This document shows positions 51,436 through 61,183 of a stretch of DNA of 64,000 nt, piece after piece. Under the pieces are notes generated by a model. The model was given only the letters and a program-made list of their open reading frames with translations. It was not told the DNA's origin and ran no database searches. The position numbers and the translations under genes were made by a program. Source of the DNA: [Pseudopropionibacterium] massiliense. GTDB lineage: Bacteria > Actinomycetota > Actinomycetes > Propionibacteriales > Propionibacteriaceae. The stretch covers positions 1,114,651-1,178,650 of the forward strand of contig NZ_LR027842.1 of the NCBI RefSeq assembly GCF_900607225.1. Direction: 5' to 3'. Each line of letters opens with the position of its first letter. The stretch's first letter is position 1.

Positions 51436-53216
51436 ATGGGCACTCCCCCACACGAGACGCGCAATCTTCCATGCCGCACGAATGACCGTGAGTCTGGTGA
51501 GTACGTCACCGACCCGGGCCGCGAGGGTGATGTCGCACTCAGAGACCTGTGCACCGGACACACCGGCCCCCTGAACGGAGTGGCGTGGAGTTCTGACGGC
51601 AGTCTCCTGGCCACCGTCGGCGACGACCACACGTGCGTCATCTGGAATCCCCACACCGGTGACCCCGTCGCCACGCTCATCGGTCACACCGACGCCGTGA
51701 ACAGGGTCGCCTGGAGTCCGGACGACACGCGTCTGGCGACCGTCAGCCACGACAGAACCTGCATCATCTGGAACCCCGACACCGCAGAAGGACTCCTCAC
51801 CCTCACCGGCCACACCGACGCTGTGACAGGTGTCGCCTGGCACCCCGACGGCACCCGTCTGGTCACCGCCGGCTGGGACGACGCCTGCACCGTCTGGGAT
51901 CCCGGCGCAGGGCAACCCGTCATCTCGTTCGTCGATCACACCGAATGGGCGCTCGGGGTGGCGTGGAGTCCCGACGGCGCCCGGGTCGCGACCGCCAGCG
52001 ACAACGGAACCTGCGCGGTCTGGAATCCGGACACAGCAGAAGCGATCGCCACCCTCGTGCCCCGGTCCGCGGCCCGGACAACATTCGTGATGGGTGTCGC
52101 CTGGAACCCCGACGGCACCCGCGTCGCCACCGTTGACAGCAACGGGGCCTGCATCATCTGGAACCCCGACACCGGGGAAACAGTCACCACGCTCGCCAGC
52201 CGCACCGACTGGGTGGACGGGATCGACTGGAGCCCGGACGGCACCCGTCTGGCCGTTATCGCCTACTGGGCCGAGGCATACACCGTCTGGGACCCGGTCA
52301 GCGGCCGCTCCACGGCCACCCAGCTCACACCAACTTGGTGGGCAAACCCGCGTGGAGCCCCGACGGCACCCGCATCGCAACCATCCACAACGACAAGGCC
52401 TGCGCCATCCGGGACGCCACGACCGGGCAGTTGCTCATCACCCTCACGAGCCGCATCGGCTTTCCACGGGGGGTTGCCTGGCATCCCGCGGGTGACCTCA
52501 TCGCCGTCGCCAGCGATGGCGGGGGATGCACCGTCTGGAATCCCGACACAGGCCAGGACGTCGCCACTCTCACCGATCCCGGCACCGCACACGTGCTTGA
52601 CGACACCACGAGTGCTGTCGCCTGGCACCCCTCGGGGAAACTCCTGGCCACCACCAGCACCGACGGCACCTGCATCATCTGGCAGCCCGACATCGCGGAG
52701 AGAATCACCACCCTCACCGGCCACACCAACGAGGTGACCGGGGTCGCCTGGCACCCGGACGGCACCCGCATCGCCACCGCCAGCAGCGACGGAACCTGCA
52801 TCATCTGGCAGCCCGACACCGGGGAGAGGATCCTCACCCTCACCGGACACACCGCCGCCGTTACAGGGGTCGCCTGGAGCCCTGACGGCGCTCTCGTCGC
52901 CACCACCAGCAACGACCGCACCTGCATCATCTGGAACCCCCACACCGCAGAACCCATCACCACCATCACCGACCACGCCCGCGCCGTGACCGGGGTCGCC
53001 TGGCATCCCTCGGGCACTCTCATCACCACCGCCGACGCCTCGGGACTGATCCGGATCTCCCACCTCGACGGCACCTTGGAGCGCGCCTTCATATCGGTGC
53101 GGCCCCGCGTCCCCGGGTTGGAGAGCCACGCCAGCTGGACCCCCGTAGGTCTCGACGTCCTGGAGGGAGAGGCCTGGCGGGTTCTACGCGTCCCGAACCC
53201 AGAAGACGGAAACTAG
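51436..53216 (+). pseudogene. WD40-repeat beta-propeller protein interrupted by a frameshift
   Basis: About twelve WD40-type blades (unit like TGHTDAVTGVAWHPDGTR then TCIIWNPDT) follow a 45-residue N-terminus starting at ATG 51436, with a strong AGGAGGTGAG ribosome site. Blades 1-6 are in one frame to about 52325. Blades 7-12 continue in the -1 frame from about 52335 (KPAWSPDGTRIAT) to 53216. A one-base loss near CAGCTCACACC would explain this. Without correction the protein stops at 52737 after about 130 unrelated residues. No enzymatic domain is attached. Confidence 0.75.
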
Positions 53217-53317
53217 CTACGGACCGAGGAGAGCCAGCGGCACCTGGAGTGCTACACGTTTCGTGGACAGTGATGAAAAACAGGTTTAATCGAACACGTG
53301 AGGTACAAGTCTGTATT

Positions 53318-53791
53318 ATGTCCGCATCGAAGTACAGCGAAGAGTTCAAACAGCAGGTCGTGTCGGGTGGTCGTTGAAAAGCTCCTGCACGATCACTGAG
53401 GTGGCACAGTCCTACGGCTTGGTCCCGCAAACCGTGGAGATGCTGGGTGAACAAGTGGAGGAAAACCCATTCCGGAACCGAGGGTGAGGAAATGACAGCG
53501 TCCCAACTTGCCGAGTGCAAGAAAATCAAAGCCGAACTGCGTGAGGCCCGGACAGGGGATCGATTTCAGAGATAAAGCGGCGGCCTTCTTCGCGCGGGAG
53601 TCCCGATAAAAACACGATACGCGTACATCCATCGCGAAGAAGGCAACTACCCGATCCGTTTGATGTGCCGCTGTCCGGGTGGTATCACATACAGGACTGC
53701 TACACCTTGGCGCAACAGAGGCATGTCGGAAACCCACAAAGCGCCGTAGAGGAACTCGTCATTTTTGTGACGTATTTCTTCAACGACTCAG
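53318..53791 (+). mobile_element. Decayed IS3-family element (orfA and start of orfB)
   Basis: Starting at ATG 53318, fragments in shifting frames spell an IS3 OrfA (MSASKYSEEFKQQVV; ITEVAQSYGLVPQTVE; ECKKIKAELREAR). They are followed by OrfB start pieces (YAYIHREEGNYPIRLMCR; ELVIFVTYFFNDS). Multiple indels and stops make it inactive. The catalytic DDE region is missing. Confidence 0.8.
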
Positions 53792-53903
53792 CCACCTCAA
53801 GCAGCACCGAGGTTTCGCCACCCGTTACGACAAGCTCGCCGTGCGCTACCAGGCAACCACCCACATCGCCAGCATCAACCACTGGCTCAAACGACTTACA
53901 TAA
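53792..53903 (+). mobile_element. 3' end of an IS5-type transposase
   Basis: The reading LKQHRGFATRYDKLAVRYQA through the stop at 53903 matches the C-terminus of IS5-family transposases. It is fused directly to the IS3 remnant, showing that one element inserted into, or recombined with, the other before decay. Confidence 0.7.
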
Positions 53904-54075
53904 CAGGACCTAGTGCATCACCCCTCGCCGGCCCCGGTGAGCACGCAGATGAGGAACGCCCGTGCGCTCACGCACCGCTTGGCCAGGGGTCTTCACCGAC
54001 AGCGGGGTCCCGGAGCGGTTGGAGCACTGCTGTTCGATGATCCTGAACTGGCTGCGGGCCTGAGCGGCGCGCCTC

Positions 54076-54840
54076 TCAAGGGAGGTTTGCGTCGATGAGT
54101 TCCAGGATCGGCTGGAGCTCCTCCACCGGGATCTGCCCGGGAGCGGAAGGGCGACCCACCATCGCGAACGTGGCGCACGATCCCGTCACCCGGGGGGACA
54201 GCCGGGTGATCAACCCCAGACCGCCCATGGACATGGTCAGCACCGGGGTCGATGGGTGCTGGCTGGTCATGGTCCAGGTGGCCTCCATCAGCTGGAGCAC
54301 GTCACCTGTGTTCTTGGGCATGACCGCGGCCTTGGCGACGGCACAGCCCCGCTCCTGCATCTCCACCAGGCGCCGGACCAGGTCCTCGGCCGGTGGGGTG
54401 GCCGTGAAGTCGTGGAGGCTGCCGACCACCGGCACCCCGGCGTTCTTCGCGGCTGCGATGATGGCGTCGCCGACCGCCCGCTCGAAGTGGTGCTCGATGT
54501 CGACCGCATCCACCAGGCCGGAGTCGATGACGGCGATGTTGAGGTCGCGGTACTCCTCGGATGTGATGGGTTTGTTCCCGTTCTCGTGGTGGGTGCGGAA
54601 GGTGAAGAGAACGGGCCGCCCCCGGGCGGCGGCGCGCACCCGGGCGGCAGCCTCGAGGACAGCAGTGGGGGAGGGGGCGACGTCTAGGAAGTCCACGCGC
54701 CACTCGATGATGTCGAACTTCACCCCCACGAGCGTGGCGGTCTGGGAGACGAGCTCCTCTACCGTGGTACCGGTAACGGGCACGATGACCTTCGCTCTCC
54801 TCTCACCGAGGGTGACGCCTCGCAGCTGAACCGGTGACAT
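54076..54840 (-). CDS. aroD: 3-dehydroquinate dehydratase, type I
   Basis: The 254-residue TIM-barrel enzyme of the shikimate pathway has EWRVDFLD (Glu/Arg substrate contacts), FTFRTHHENGN, SLHDF (catalytic His) and AKAAVMPKN (Schiff-base Lys), so it is the class I lyase. Many actinobacteria use the unrelated type II AroQ, so this copy may serve quinate use or be an acquired gene. No other aro gene is adjacent. Insertion-sequence debris lies immediately downstream. Confidence 0.94.
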   Translation of the reverse strand: MSPVQLRGVTLGERRAKVIVPVTGTTVEELVSQTATLVGVKFDIIEWRVDFLDVAPSPTAVLEAAARVRAAARGRPVLFTFRTHHENGNKPITSEEYRDLNIAVIDSGLVDAVDIEHHFERAVGDAIIAAAKNAGVPVVGSLHDFTATPPAEDLVRRLVEMQERGCAVAKAAVMPKNTGDVLQLMEATWTMTSQHPSTPVLTMSMGGLGLITRLSPRVTGSCATFAMVGRPSAPGQIPVEELQPILELIDANLP

Positions 54841-55054
54841 GGTGACCTCCTATGGCCTCAGGGTAACCGAGAGGACCCGTCGGTCCCGTGCCCGGGGAAA
54901 TCGTGGACCCGCGCCGCGGCGGGGTGGTGAGCGACTCGGCGTCACTTGATCCCGCGCCACCAACCCCTGCCGCATCGGCAAATCCCTCTTTGACAAGCAT
55001 CATTGCAACGGCCACGTGGTGACAGTATTAACGATATGGATTTCTATCCTATTT

Positions 55055-55102
55055 CCATGAGGTTTACCTGTGTTCATGGAACTCTTCTTCCCTTGGAGTT
55101 CC
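55055..55102 (+). promoter_or_regulatory. Overlapping inverted repeats upstream of nrfH
   Basis: CCATGA (55055) / TCATGG (55079) with a 13-bp spacer and GGAACTC (55078) / GAGTTCC (55102) with an 11-bp spacer lie side by side 100-150 bp before nrfH. They are candidate operators for a nitrite- or oxygen-responsive regulator. The rest of the 364-bp gap after aroD shows no gene. Confidence 0.4.
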
Positions 55103-55204
55103 TAGGCTTCTCATAGTTTTTGTGTTAACGTGTCTCCAAACCACTCGGTCCCACCAAGTGGTGCGGTGGAAGCGGCACCGGGGACACTCGAAGAAGAGGC
55201 ACTC

Positions 55205-55702
55205 ATGAAGCGTTTCATCCTTGCGAGATGGCAAGACTTCACTCGTGCCTTTACGGGCTGGACAGGTGTGGCCCTGGCTGCTCTGCTCGGCGCGGTCCTG
55301 GGTGTCGGGGTCTTCACCGTCTTCTACTCCGGGTCCACCGAGTACCTCGGTGACGACCCCGCCAGTTGCGCGAACTGCCACGCCATGAACGAGCAGTACG
55401 AGGGCTGGCTGAAGGGGTCCCATCACGACGTGGCAACCTGCAATTCCTGCCACGCCCCTCACAATGACATTGTTTACAAGTACATCAACAAGGCTGACAA
55501 CGGTTTCTGGCACGCGCTGAAGTTCACGTTCCAGAACTACCCCGAGAACATCAAGATCCGCGACCACAATCGCGAGATCGTCGAGGCCGCCTGCATCGAT
55601 TGCCACGGTGACTACGTCGATCAAGCCAAGAACAGTTCCGAGCACAAGGGCGAGCGGATGTCCTGTCTCCGCTGCCACGACGGCGTCGGTCACAAGAGGT
55701 GA
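55205..55702 (+). CDS. nrfH: Cytochrome c nitrite reductase small subunit (quinol-oxidising tetrahaem)
   Basis: The 165-residue NapC/NirT-family protein has one N-terminal membrane anchor (about 19-42) and four CxxCH haem sites: CANCH at 55, CNSCH at 79, CIDCH at 130 and CLRCH at 154. It takes electrons from menaquinol and passes them to NrfA. ATG 55205 gives the correct short cytoplasmic lead. It is the first gene of the nrf operon. Confidence 0.95.
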   Translation: MKRFILARWQDFTRAFTGWTGVALAALLGAVLGVGVFTVFYSGSTEYLGDDPASCANCHAMNEQYEGWLKGSHHDVATCNSCHAPHNDIVYKYINKADNGFWHALKFTFQNYPENIKIRDHNREIVEAACIDCHGDYVDQAKNSSEHKGERMSCLRCHDGVGHKR

Positions 55703-55708
55703 GGAGAG

Positions 55709-57226
55709 ATGAGCCCCACGACTGACAACAACGACAAGCCCACCACGACCGAGGCAGTCGAGCACACGCCTGACGAGGTGGAGAAAAAGAAACCCACCAC
55801 ATGGACGGGGCCCCGCAAGAGGTGGGTTCCCATCGTGGTGCTGCTCTTCGTGGCGGTGGTCGCTGCCGGGCTCACATGGCTGCTCACCAACATCTTCCAG
55901 CACAAGGAGGAAGCCAGGAACCCCTTCACCAAGGTCGTCGAACTGGATGATTCCACCTACGACCCGGCGGTGTGGGGGAAGAACTTCCCCATTCAGTACG
56001 AGCAGTACAAGAAGACCGCCGAGGACACCGACGGTGACTTCGTCAAGGTCGACCCCACGGCAGACGATCCGCGCGAGTACCACACCCTGTCCCGCATCGA
56101 GATGGAACCCCGGGCCCAGCTCATGTGGCGCGGCTACGCGTTCTCGGTGGACTACACCGAGCCGCGCGGCCACGAGTGGGCGCTGGAGGATCAGAAGCAC
56201 ACCCAGCGCACCCAGCCGAAGTTCAAGCAGCCCGGCACCTGCCTCAATTGTCACGCCTCGATGCCCGAGGTCTACGACAAGCTCGGCAACGGCGACCGGA
56301 TGGCGGGTTTCCACGCCATGAACTCCATGTCCTACGAGGAGGCCGTCCAGCACGCCTCGTCGACCATCGCCTGCATCGACTGCCATGACCCGAAGACCAT
56401 GGAGCTGAGGATCACCCGCCCGGCCTTCATGGAGGGGATCAAGAAGGCCAAGGCGCTGGAAGGAATCACCGATTACGACGTCAACCGCGACGCCACCAAC
56501 CAGGAGATGCGAACCTACGTCTGCGCGCAGTGTCACGTCGAGTACTACTTCGCGGGTGAGGGCAAGACCCTGACCTTCCCGTGGGACAAGGGCTTGACGG
56601 CCTACGACGCCATGGCCTACTACGACGAGGTCGGCTGGACCGACTACAAGCACGCGGAGAGCGGTGCTCCCATCCTCAAGGCCCAGCACCCCGACTTCGA
56701 GACCTGGTCCCAGGGCATCCACGCCGCCAACGGCGTCACCTGCGCCGACTGCCACATGGCCTACCAGCGCAACGGTGCCGCGAAGGTGAGCAACCACCAG
56801 ATCATGAGCCCGATGGCCAACGACGAGACCATCAACGCGTCGTGCCTGACCTGCCATCACTCCACCGAGGCCGAGATGCGCCAGCGCGTCGAGAAGATCC
56901 AGACGACGTGGCAGAGTTCGCTCAACGTGAGCTTCACGGCTCTGGAGGGGCTCATCAACGACATCAAGGCGGCCGAGGCCAACGGCACGGCCACTGAGGA
57001 GCAGCTGACGCTCGCCCGCGATTACCAGCGCAAGGCGCAGTTCGTCGTCGACTACTCGTTCTCCGAGAACGGGCGCGGCTTCCACGCTCCGCAGTACTCG
57101 GTGTCCATGCTCAACCAGGCCACCGACTGGGCGCGTTCCGGACAGCTCGCCCTGCGCGGGGTCTCGGTGGAGAACGGTGTGCCCCCGGCCATCCCGGAAA
57201 AGCACATGCCCAACAAAGAGAACTGA
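55709..57226 (+). CDS. nrfA: Pentahaem cytochrome c nitrite reductase, membrane-anchored, CxxCH-type active-site haem
   Basis: NrfA reduces nitrite to ammonium with six electrons. The 505-residue protein has an N-terminal anchor (about 40-62) after a charged lead, instead of a cleavable signal. Five haem motifs follow: CLNCH at 178, CIDCH at 222, CAQCH at 272 (followed by the VEYYF signature), CADCH at 345, CLTCH at 379. The first site, which carries the catalytic haem and is CxxCK in E. coli-type NrfA, is CxxCH here. Active-site Tyr/His regions (VEYYF; QGIHAANGVTC) are kept. Confidence 0.95.
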   Translation: MSPTTDNNDKPTTTEAVEHTPDEVEKKKPTTWTGPRKRWVPIVVLLFVAVVAAGLTWLLTNIFQHKEEARNPFTKVVELDDSTYDPAVWGKNFPIQYEQYKKTAEDTDGDFVKVDPTADDPREYHTLSRIEMEPRAQLMWRGYAFSVDYTEPRGHEWALEDQKHTQRTQPKFKQPGTCLNCHASMPEVYDKLGNGDRMAGFHAMNSMSYEEAVQHASSTIACIDCHDPKTMELRITRPAFMEGIKKAKALEGITDYDVNRDATNQEMRTYVCAQCHVEYYFAGEGKTLTFPWDKGLTAYDAMAYYDEVGWTDYKHAESGAPILKAQHPDFETWSQGIHAANGVTCADCHMAYQRNGAAKVSNHQIMSPMANDETINASCLTCHHSTEAEMRQRVEKIQTTWQSSLNVSFTALEGLINDIKAAEANGTATEEQLTLARDYQRKAQFVVDYSFSENGRGFHAPQYSVSMLNQATDWARSGQLALRGVSVENGVPPAIPEKHMPNKEN

Positions 57227-57259
57227 CCGACCACACACAGAAGGGATTGATCCGGGGCG

Positions 57260-58111
57260 ATGAAGAACAAAGGTAGGACTTTCACGAGGGAAGACCTCGA
57301 GTCCTTCCTGTCCACCGCCCCGGACCAGCTCAAGGACTGGGCGCAGCAACAGCTCGCCCAGTTCGACGAGACCCACCAGGAGACCCCGGAGGACGGGGAT
57401 GATGACGGCGTGGACCCGTCGGACCTCCTGCCGGAGGGTGAGGAGGACGAGGACGACGCCGAGGCGGACACCCCCAAGGTCTCGGCCCTGGAACGCCGGG
57501 CGGGGGTCTCGCGCCTCAACCTGGTGCTAGTTACCCTCCTGGCGGCTGCCCTCGTCGTCATCGTCCAGATGGCCGGGCGTCCCCAACCGGAACCGACCAC
57601 AGCGATGCCGAGCAACCACCCGTCCGTCAACGCCTCCTCCCTGGCCGCGATGGATCAGGCACAGAAACTCGACAAGGACCGCGAGGCCGAGCTCAAGGCC
57701 CAGATCGAGGCCGACCCGACCAATGTCGAGGCCCGGTTGAAGTTGGGCACCCTCTACTACAACGCTGCCCTGTACCCAGAGGTGATTCCACAGCTGCAGT
57801 CCGTCCTCGACCAGGACCCCGACAACCTGGACGCGCTCCTCGGCATCGGAGCGGCGGAGTACAAGACCAACCAGTACGACGCCGCCGAGAAGCACTGGTT
57901 GCGCATCACCGAACTGGCCCCGCAACACGTGGAGCCCTGGTACAGCCTCGGCTTCCTGTACATGGCACGCACCCCTGCCGACCCGGCGCGGGCCCGGGAG
58001 GCCTGGAAAAAGGTGATCGAGATCGATCCGGACTCGAACATGGCCAAGGAGGTCACCACCCATCTCAACTCCTTGGCCACCCCCACGGCGGCCACGAGCT
58101 CCGGGGGCTGA
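57260..58111 (+). CDS. Membrane-anchored TPR protein of the nrf cluster (NrfG/CcmH-like)
   Basis: The 283-residue protein has an acidic cytoplasmic N-terminus (to about 90), one membrane helix (LNLVLVTLLAAALVVIVQMA) and an outside domain of about three TPR units (from about residue 145: AELKAQIEADPTNVEARLKL, LLGIGAAEYKTNQYDAAEKH, WYSLGFLYMA). TPR proteins of this type present apocytochromes to the haem lyase. Its location between nrfA and ccdA supports that role. Confidence 0.8.
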   Translation: MKNKGRTFTREDLESFLSTAPDQLKDWAQQQLAQFDETHQETPEDGDDDGVDPSDLLPEGEEDEDDAEADTPKVSALERRAGVSRLNLVLVTLLAAALVVIVQMAGRPQPEPTTAMPSNHPSVNASSLAAMDQAQKLDKDREAELKAQIEADPTNVEARLKLGTLYYNAALYPEVIPQLQSVLDQDPDNLDALLGIGAAEYKTNQYDAAEKHWLRITELAPQHVEPWYSLGFLYMARTPADPARAREAWKKVIEIDPDSNMAKEVTTHLNSLATPTAATSSGG

Positions 58112-58114
58112 GAG

Positions 58115-58810
58115 ATGGAACTGACGGTTCCGGTGGCCCTCCTCGCGGGGATCGTGTCCTTCGCATCCCCCTGTTTCCTGCCCATCGTTCCGGTCTTCGT
58201 CGGTCAACTCGTCGGCTCCGGGCCCGGGCGGGTGGACCGGCGCGTCGCGCTCGGGAACTCGCTGGCCTTCGTCGCCGGGTTCTCCATCGTGTTCATCGCC
58301 TTGTGGGCGTCGCTGGGGTTGCTGGGCAGATCCCTGGGTCCCCACGCCGTCCACGCCCGGATCCTCGGGGGAGCGGTGCTGGTGTTCATGGGGCTGCACG
58401 TCGCCGGGATCCTGCGGCTTCCCGTTCTCGACAGGCTGGTGAGGGGCCGGCTGCCCGTCGCGGGCGGGGCCACGTCCGTGTGGCGCGCGGGACTCATGGG
58501 GGTGGTCTTCGGGGCCGGGTGGACGCCCTGCATCGGCCCGGTGCTCAGCGGCATCCTCACCCTGGCCACAGTCAGCTCCACCGTGTGGTCGGGGATGCTC
58601 CTGATGACCGCGTACTGCCTGGGCCTCGGCCTGCCCATCGTCGCGGTCGCCCTCGGATCGGCCGAGGTCACGCGGCGTTTCGACTGGTTCGCCAGGCACC
58701 ACGTGGCGGTGTCCCTGGTGACCGGGGGGCTCCTGGTGGTGGTCGGTTTCCTCATGATCACCAACCTGTTCGCGTCGCTGGCCGGGTTGATCCCCGTGTT
58801 TGGAATCTAG
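58115..58810 (+). CDS. ccdA: Thiol-disulfide electron carrier CcdA
   Basis: The 231-residue, six-helix DsbD-family protein has the paired Cys motifs ASPCFLPIVP in helix 1 and GWTPCIGPVL in helix 4. It moves reducing power across the membrane to keep apocytochrome Cys reduced. It starts 3 bp after the TPR gene. Confidence 0.94.
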   Translation: MELTVPVALLAGIVSFASPCFLPIVPVFVGQLVGSGPGRVDRRVALGNSLAFVAGFSIVFIALWASLGLLGRSLGPHAVHARILGGAVLVFMGLHVAGILRLPVLDRLVRGRLPVAGGATSVWRAGLMGVVFGAGWTPCIGPVLSGILTLATVSSTVWSGMLLMTAYCLGLGLPIVAVALGSAEVTRRFDWFARHHVAVSLVTGGLLVVVGFLMITNLFASLAGLIPVFGI

Positions 58811-58819
58811 AGGTGACCG

Positions 58820-60277
58820 ATGAGTGATGACACGCCCCGTCGAAGGGGAACCACCGACGGACTGGATGAGGCCCTCGACCTCTCGCCCGGCCGGTTCCTG
58901 CACGCGATCTATGCGCTGTTCTACAACAAGGCTTTCGGGCTCGTCCTGATCCTGCTTACCGGGTTGTTGTCGCTCATCGGGGTGCTGCTGCCGCAGAAGC
59001 CGCCGAACATCGCGGGCAATCCGGAGCGGCAGGCCGCCTGGCTCGACAAGGTGCGCGGCGGCACCGGAGGGTGGACGTCGATCCTCGACGCCCTCGGTTT
59101 CTTCTCGATGTTCTCCTCCATACCCTTCCTGGTTGTGATGGGGCTGCTGGCCGTCTCGATCATCGCCTGCACCACGCACCGGATCCCCGTCATCTGGAAG
59201 GCGGCCCGCCACCCCCACGTCCGTGTGAAGCCCAGGTTCTTCGACGTCGCCGGGCTCCGCACCCGGTTCTTCACCTCGCGGGAACCGGACGACGCGCTGG
59301 ATGTCATCGTCGCCGACGCCCGCCGCCACGGTTTGCGGGTCATCCGCGACAACAAGGGGCCGGGGCGGGGTGCCTACCTGGACCGCAACGCCTGGATGCC
59401 GTTCGGCACGGTGTTGGCGCACACGGCGTTCGTCGTCATCATGGCGGGTTTCGTCGTCTCGTCGCTGACCGGGTTCCGCGATGAACGGTTCGCCCTGACC
59501 ATCGGGTATCCCCGCGAGGTCGGGCACGGCACCGGTCTGGTGGCCGAGGCCACGGGCTTCCGCGACACCTATTACGAAAACGGGGCCCCGAAGGATTACG
59601 TCGCCGACCTGGTGCTGCGCGACGGCGACAAGACGGTGGCGCAGCAGGAGGTCAGGGTCAACAGCCCACTCAGCCACGCCGGGTTCATGTTCCACCAGGC
59701 CTACTTCGGGGTCGCAGCGGTGATGCGTGTGACGGACGCATCCGGGGCTGTGGTCTTCGAGGGCGGGGTGCCACTGGAGTGGACCACGCAGGACAAGGTC
59801 TTCAACTACGGGCACGTCACCCTGCCGGATCAAACCGTGATGTACGTGATCAGCCCCGCCTCCGGGAAGGTGGGGAGAGGTATTGCGCCCGGCCAGGTGA
59901 GGGTCGAACTACGCCGGGGAGAGAAGACCGCCCCGCTGACCTCGACCGTGATCGACATGGGGGTCGCGACCTCCGCCGGGGACTATTCGTTCACGTTCCA
60001 GCGGGAGCAGCAGTTCACGGGGATGATCCTGAGAAACGATCCCGGGACGGGAATCGTGTGGGCCGGGTTCGCCCTGCTGGTCGTTGGCACCTGCATGACG
60101 ATGTTCTTCCGCCATCAGCGCCTGTGGGTGCGGGTGAGCGAGACCGAGGAGGGAACCCTGGTGCAGATGGCCTCCCCGGACCGGCGTGACTCCGGGTTCA
60201 CGCGTTTCGTCACGGACATGGTCGAACGCGTCAGCACCCAACTGTCCGGCGCCAAGAAGAAGGGAGATCAACGATGA
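58820..60277 (+). CDS. resB: ResB/Ccs1 cytochrome c biogenesis protein
   Basis: The 485-residue membrane protein has four helices (near 35, 95, 205 and 405) and a large extracytoplasmic domain between helices 3 and 4. NSPLSHAGFMFHQAYFG in that domain is a ResB hallmark. Together with CcsA it forms the system II haem exporter and ligase. It overlaps ccsA by 4 bp. Confidence 0.94.
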   Translation: MSDDTPRRRGTTDGLDEALDLSPGRFLHAIYALFYNKAFGLVLILLTGLLSLIGVLLPQKPPNIAGNPERQAAWLDKVRGGTGGWTSILDALGFFSMFSSIPFLVVMGLLAVSIIACTTHRIPVIWKAARHPHVRVKPRFFDVAGLRTRFFTSREPDDALDVIVADARRHGLRVIRDNKGPGRGAYLDRNAWMPFGTVLAHTAFVVIMAGFVVSSLTGFRDERFALTIGYPREVGHGTGLVAEATGFRDTYYENGAPKDYVADLVLRDGDKTVAQQEVRVNSPLSHAGFMFHQAYFGVAAVMRVTDASGAVVFEGGVPLEWTTQDKVFNYGHVTLPDQTVMYVISPASGKVGRGIAPGQVRVELRRGEKTAPLTSTVIDMGVATSAGDYSFTFQREQQFTGMILRNDPGTGIVWAGFALLVVGTCMTMFFRHQRLWVRVSETEEGTLVQMASPDRRDSGFTRFVTDMVERVSTQLSGAKKKGDQR

Positions 60278-61183
60278 TCGAGTATTCCCAGGCCCTGTTG
60301 CTCATAGCGACGACGCTCGTGGTCGTCTCCACCATCGCCTATCTCGGCGCGGTCCTCGCGGCGAGGATGGCGAGAACCTCGGCTGCCGCCTCGCCGGACG
60401 GGGTGATCGTCGGTGAGGGAGAAGGGGAGGTCAAGGTCACGGGTGGCCTGCGGCGTGCGCCGTTGCGTCGTTTCACGGTGGCGTGGTGGGCCGCCAAATC
60501 CACCCAGCTTGCCCTGCTGCTGATGACGGGTGTGTTGATCACCCGGATGATCGCCACGGGGCACGCGCCCTTCTCGAACCACTACGAGTTCGCCATCGCC
60601 TTTTCCTGGGGCATGCTCCTGGCGCAGGTCTATTTTGAGTGGCGCTACCGGATCCGGACGATGTCGGTGATCACCCTGCCGGTGATCCTGGCCATGCTCA
60701 TTTACGCCTCCACCATGTCGTACAAGCCGAACCCGTTGATGCCCGCGCTGCAGAACTCGCCGTTGCTGACGCTGCACGTGGTGACCGCGTCGCTCGGGTA
60801 CGGAGCCGCACTGGTGGCCTTCGCTGCGGCCGTGATGTACCTGCTGGCGCCGCACGTGAAGTGGAAGGGGTGGCCGAGCCGGGAGTCCCTCGACGAACTT
60901 GGCTACAAGGCCACCATCGTCACCTTCCCGATGCTCACCCTCATGCTCATCCTCGGCTCCATCTGGGGCAATGTCGCGTGGGGCCGGTACTGGGGCTGGG
61001 ATCCGAAGGAAACGGCGGCCCTGGTCACCTGGCTGATCTACGGGGCCTATCTATCTGCACGCCAGGGTGACCAGGAGCTGGCGCGGCACGAAATCGGCGT
61101 GGCTGCTGGTGCTGGCCTTCGCGGCCGTGGTGTTCACCTACCTCGGTAACCTGTTCTTCGGAGGATTGCATGCCTACACCTGA
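60274..61183 (+). pseudogene. ccsA: CcsA/ResC haem lyase subunit with a 4-bp frameshift near the 3' end
   Basis: The protein matches CcsA through the tryptophan-rich haem-binding motif [20 protein letters not shown]. Directly after IYGAYL a TATC duplication (TATCTATCTG) shifts the frame, giving a short aberrant tail and a stop at 61149. Without the extra 4 bp the frame reads [20 protein letters not shown] and [10 protein letters not shown] to a stop at 61183, restoring the conserved His and the last membrane helix. The downstream gene overlaps the restored end by 14 bp. The lesion is probably inactivating unless it is a sequence error or phase-variable. Confidence 0.82.

Noticed and set aside
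50189-54075. Prophage or integrative element boundary
   Set aside because: Repeats and IS fragments occur, but no integrase, phage structural gene or tRNA-linked direct repeat was found.
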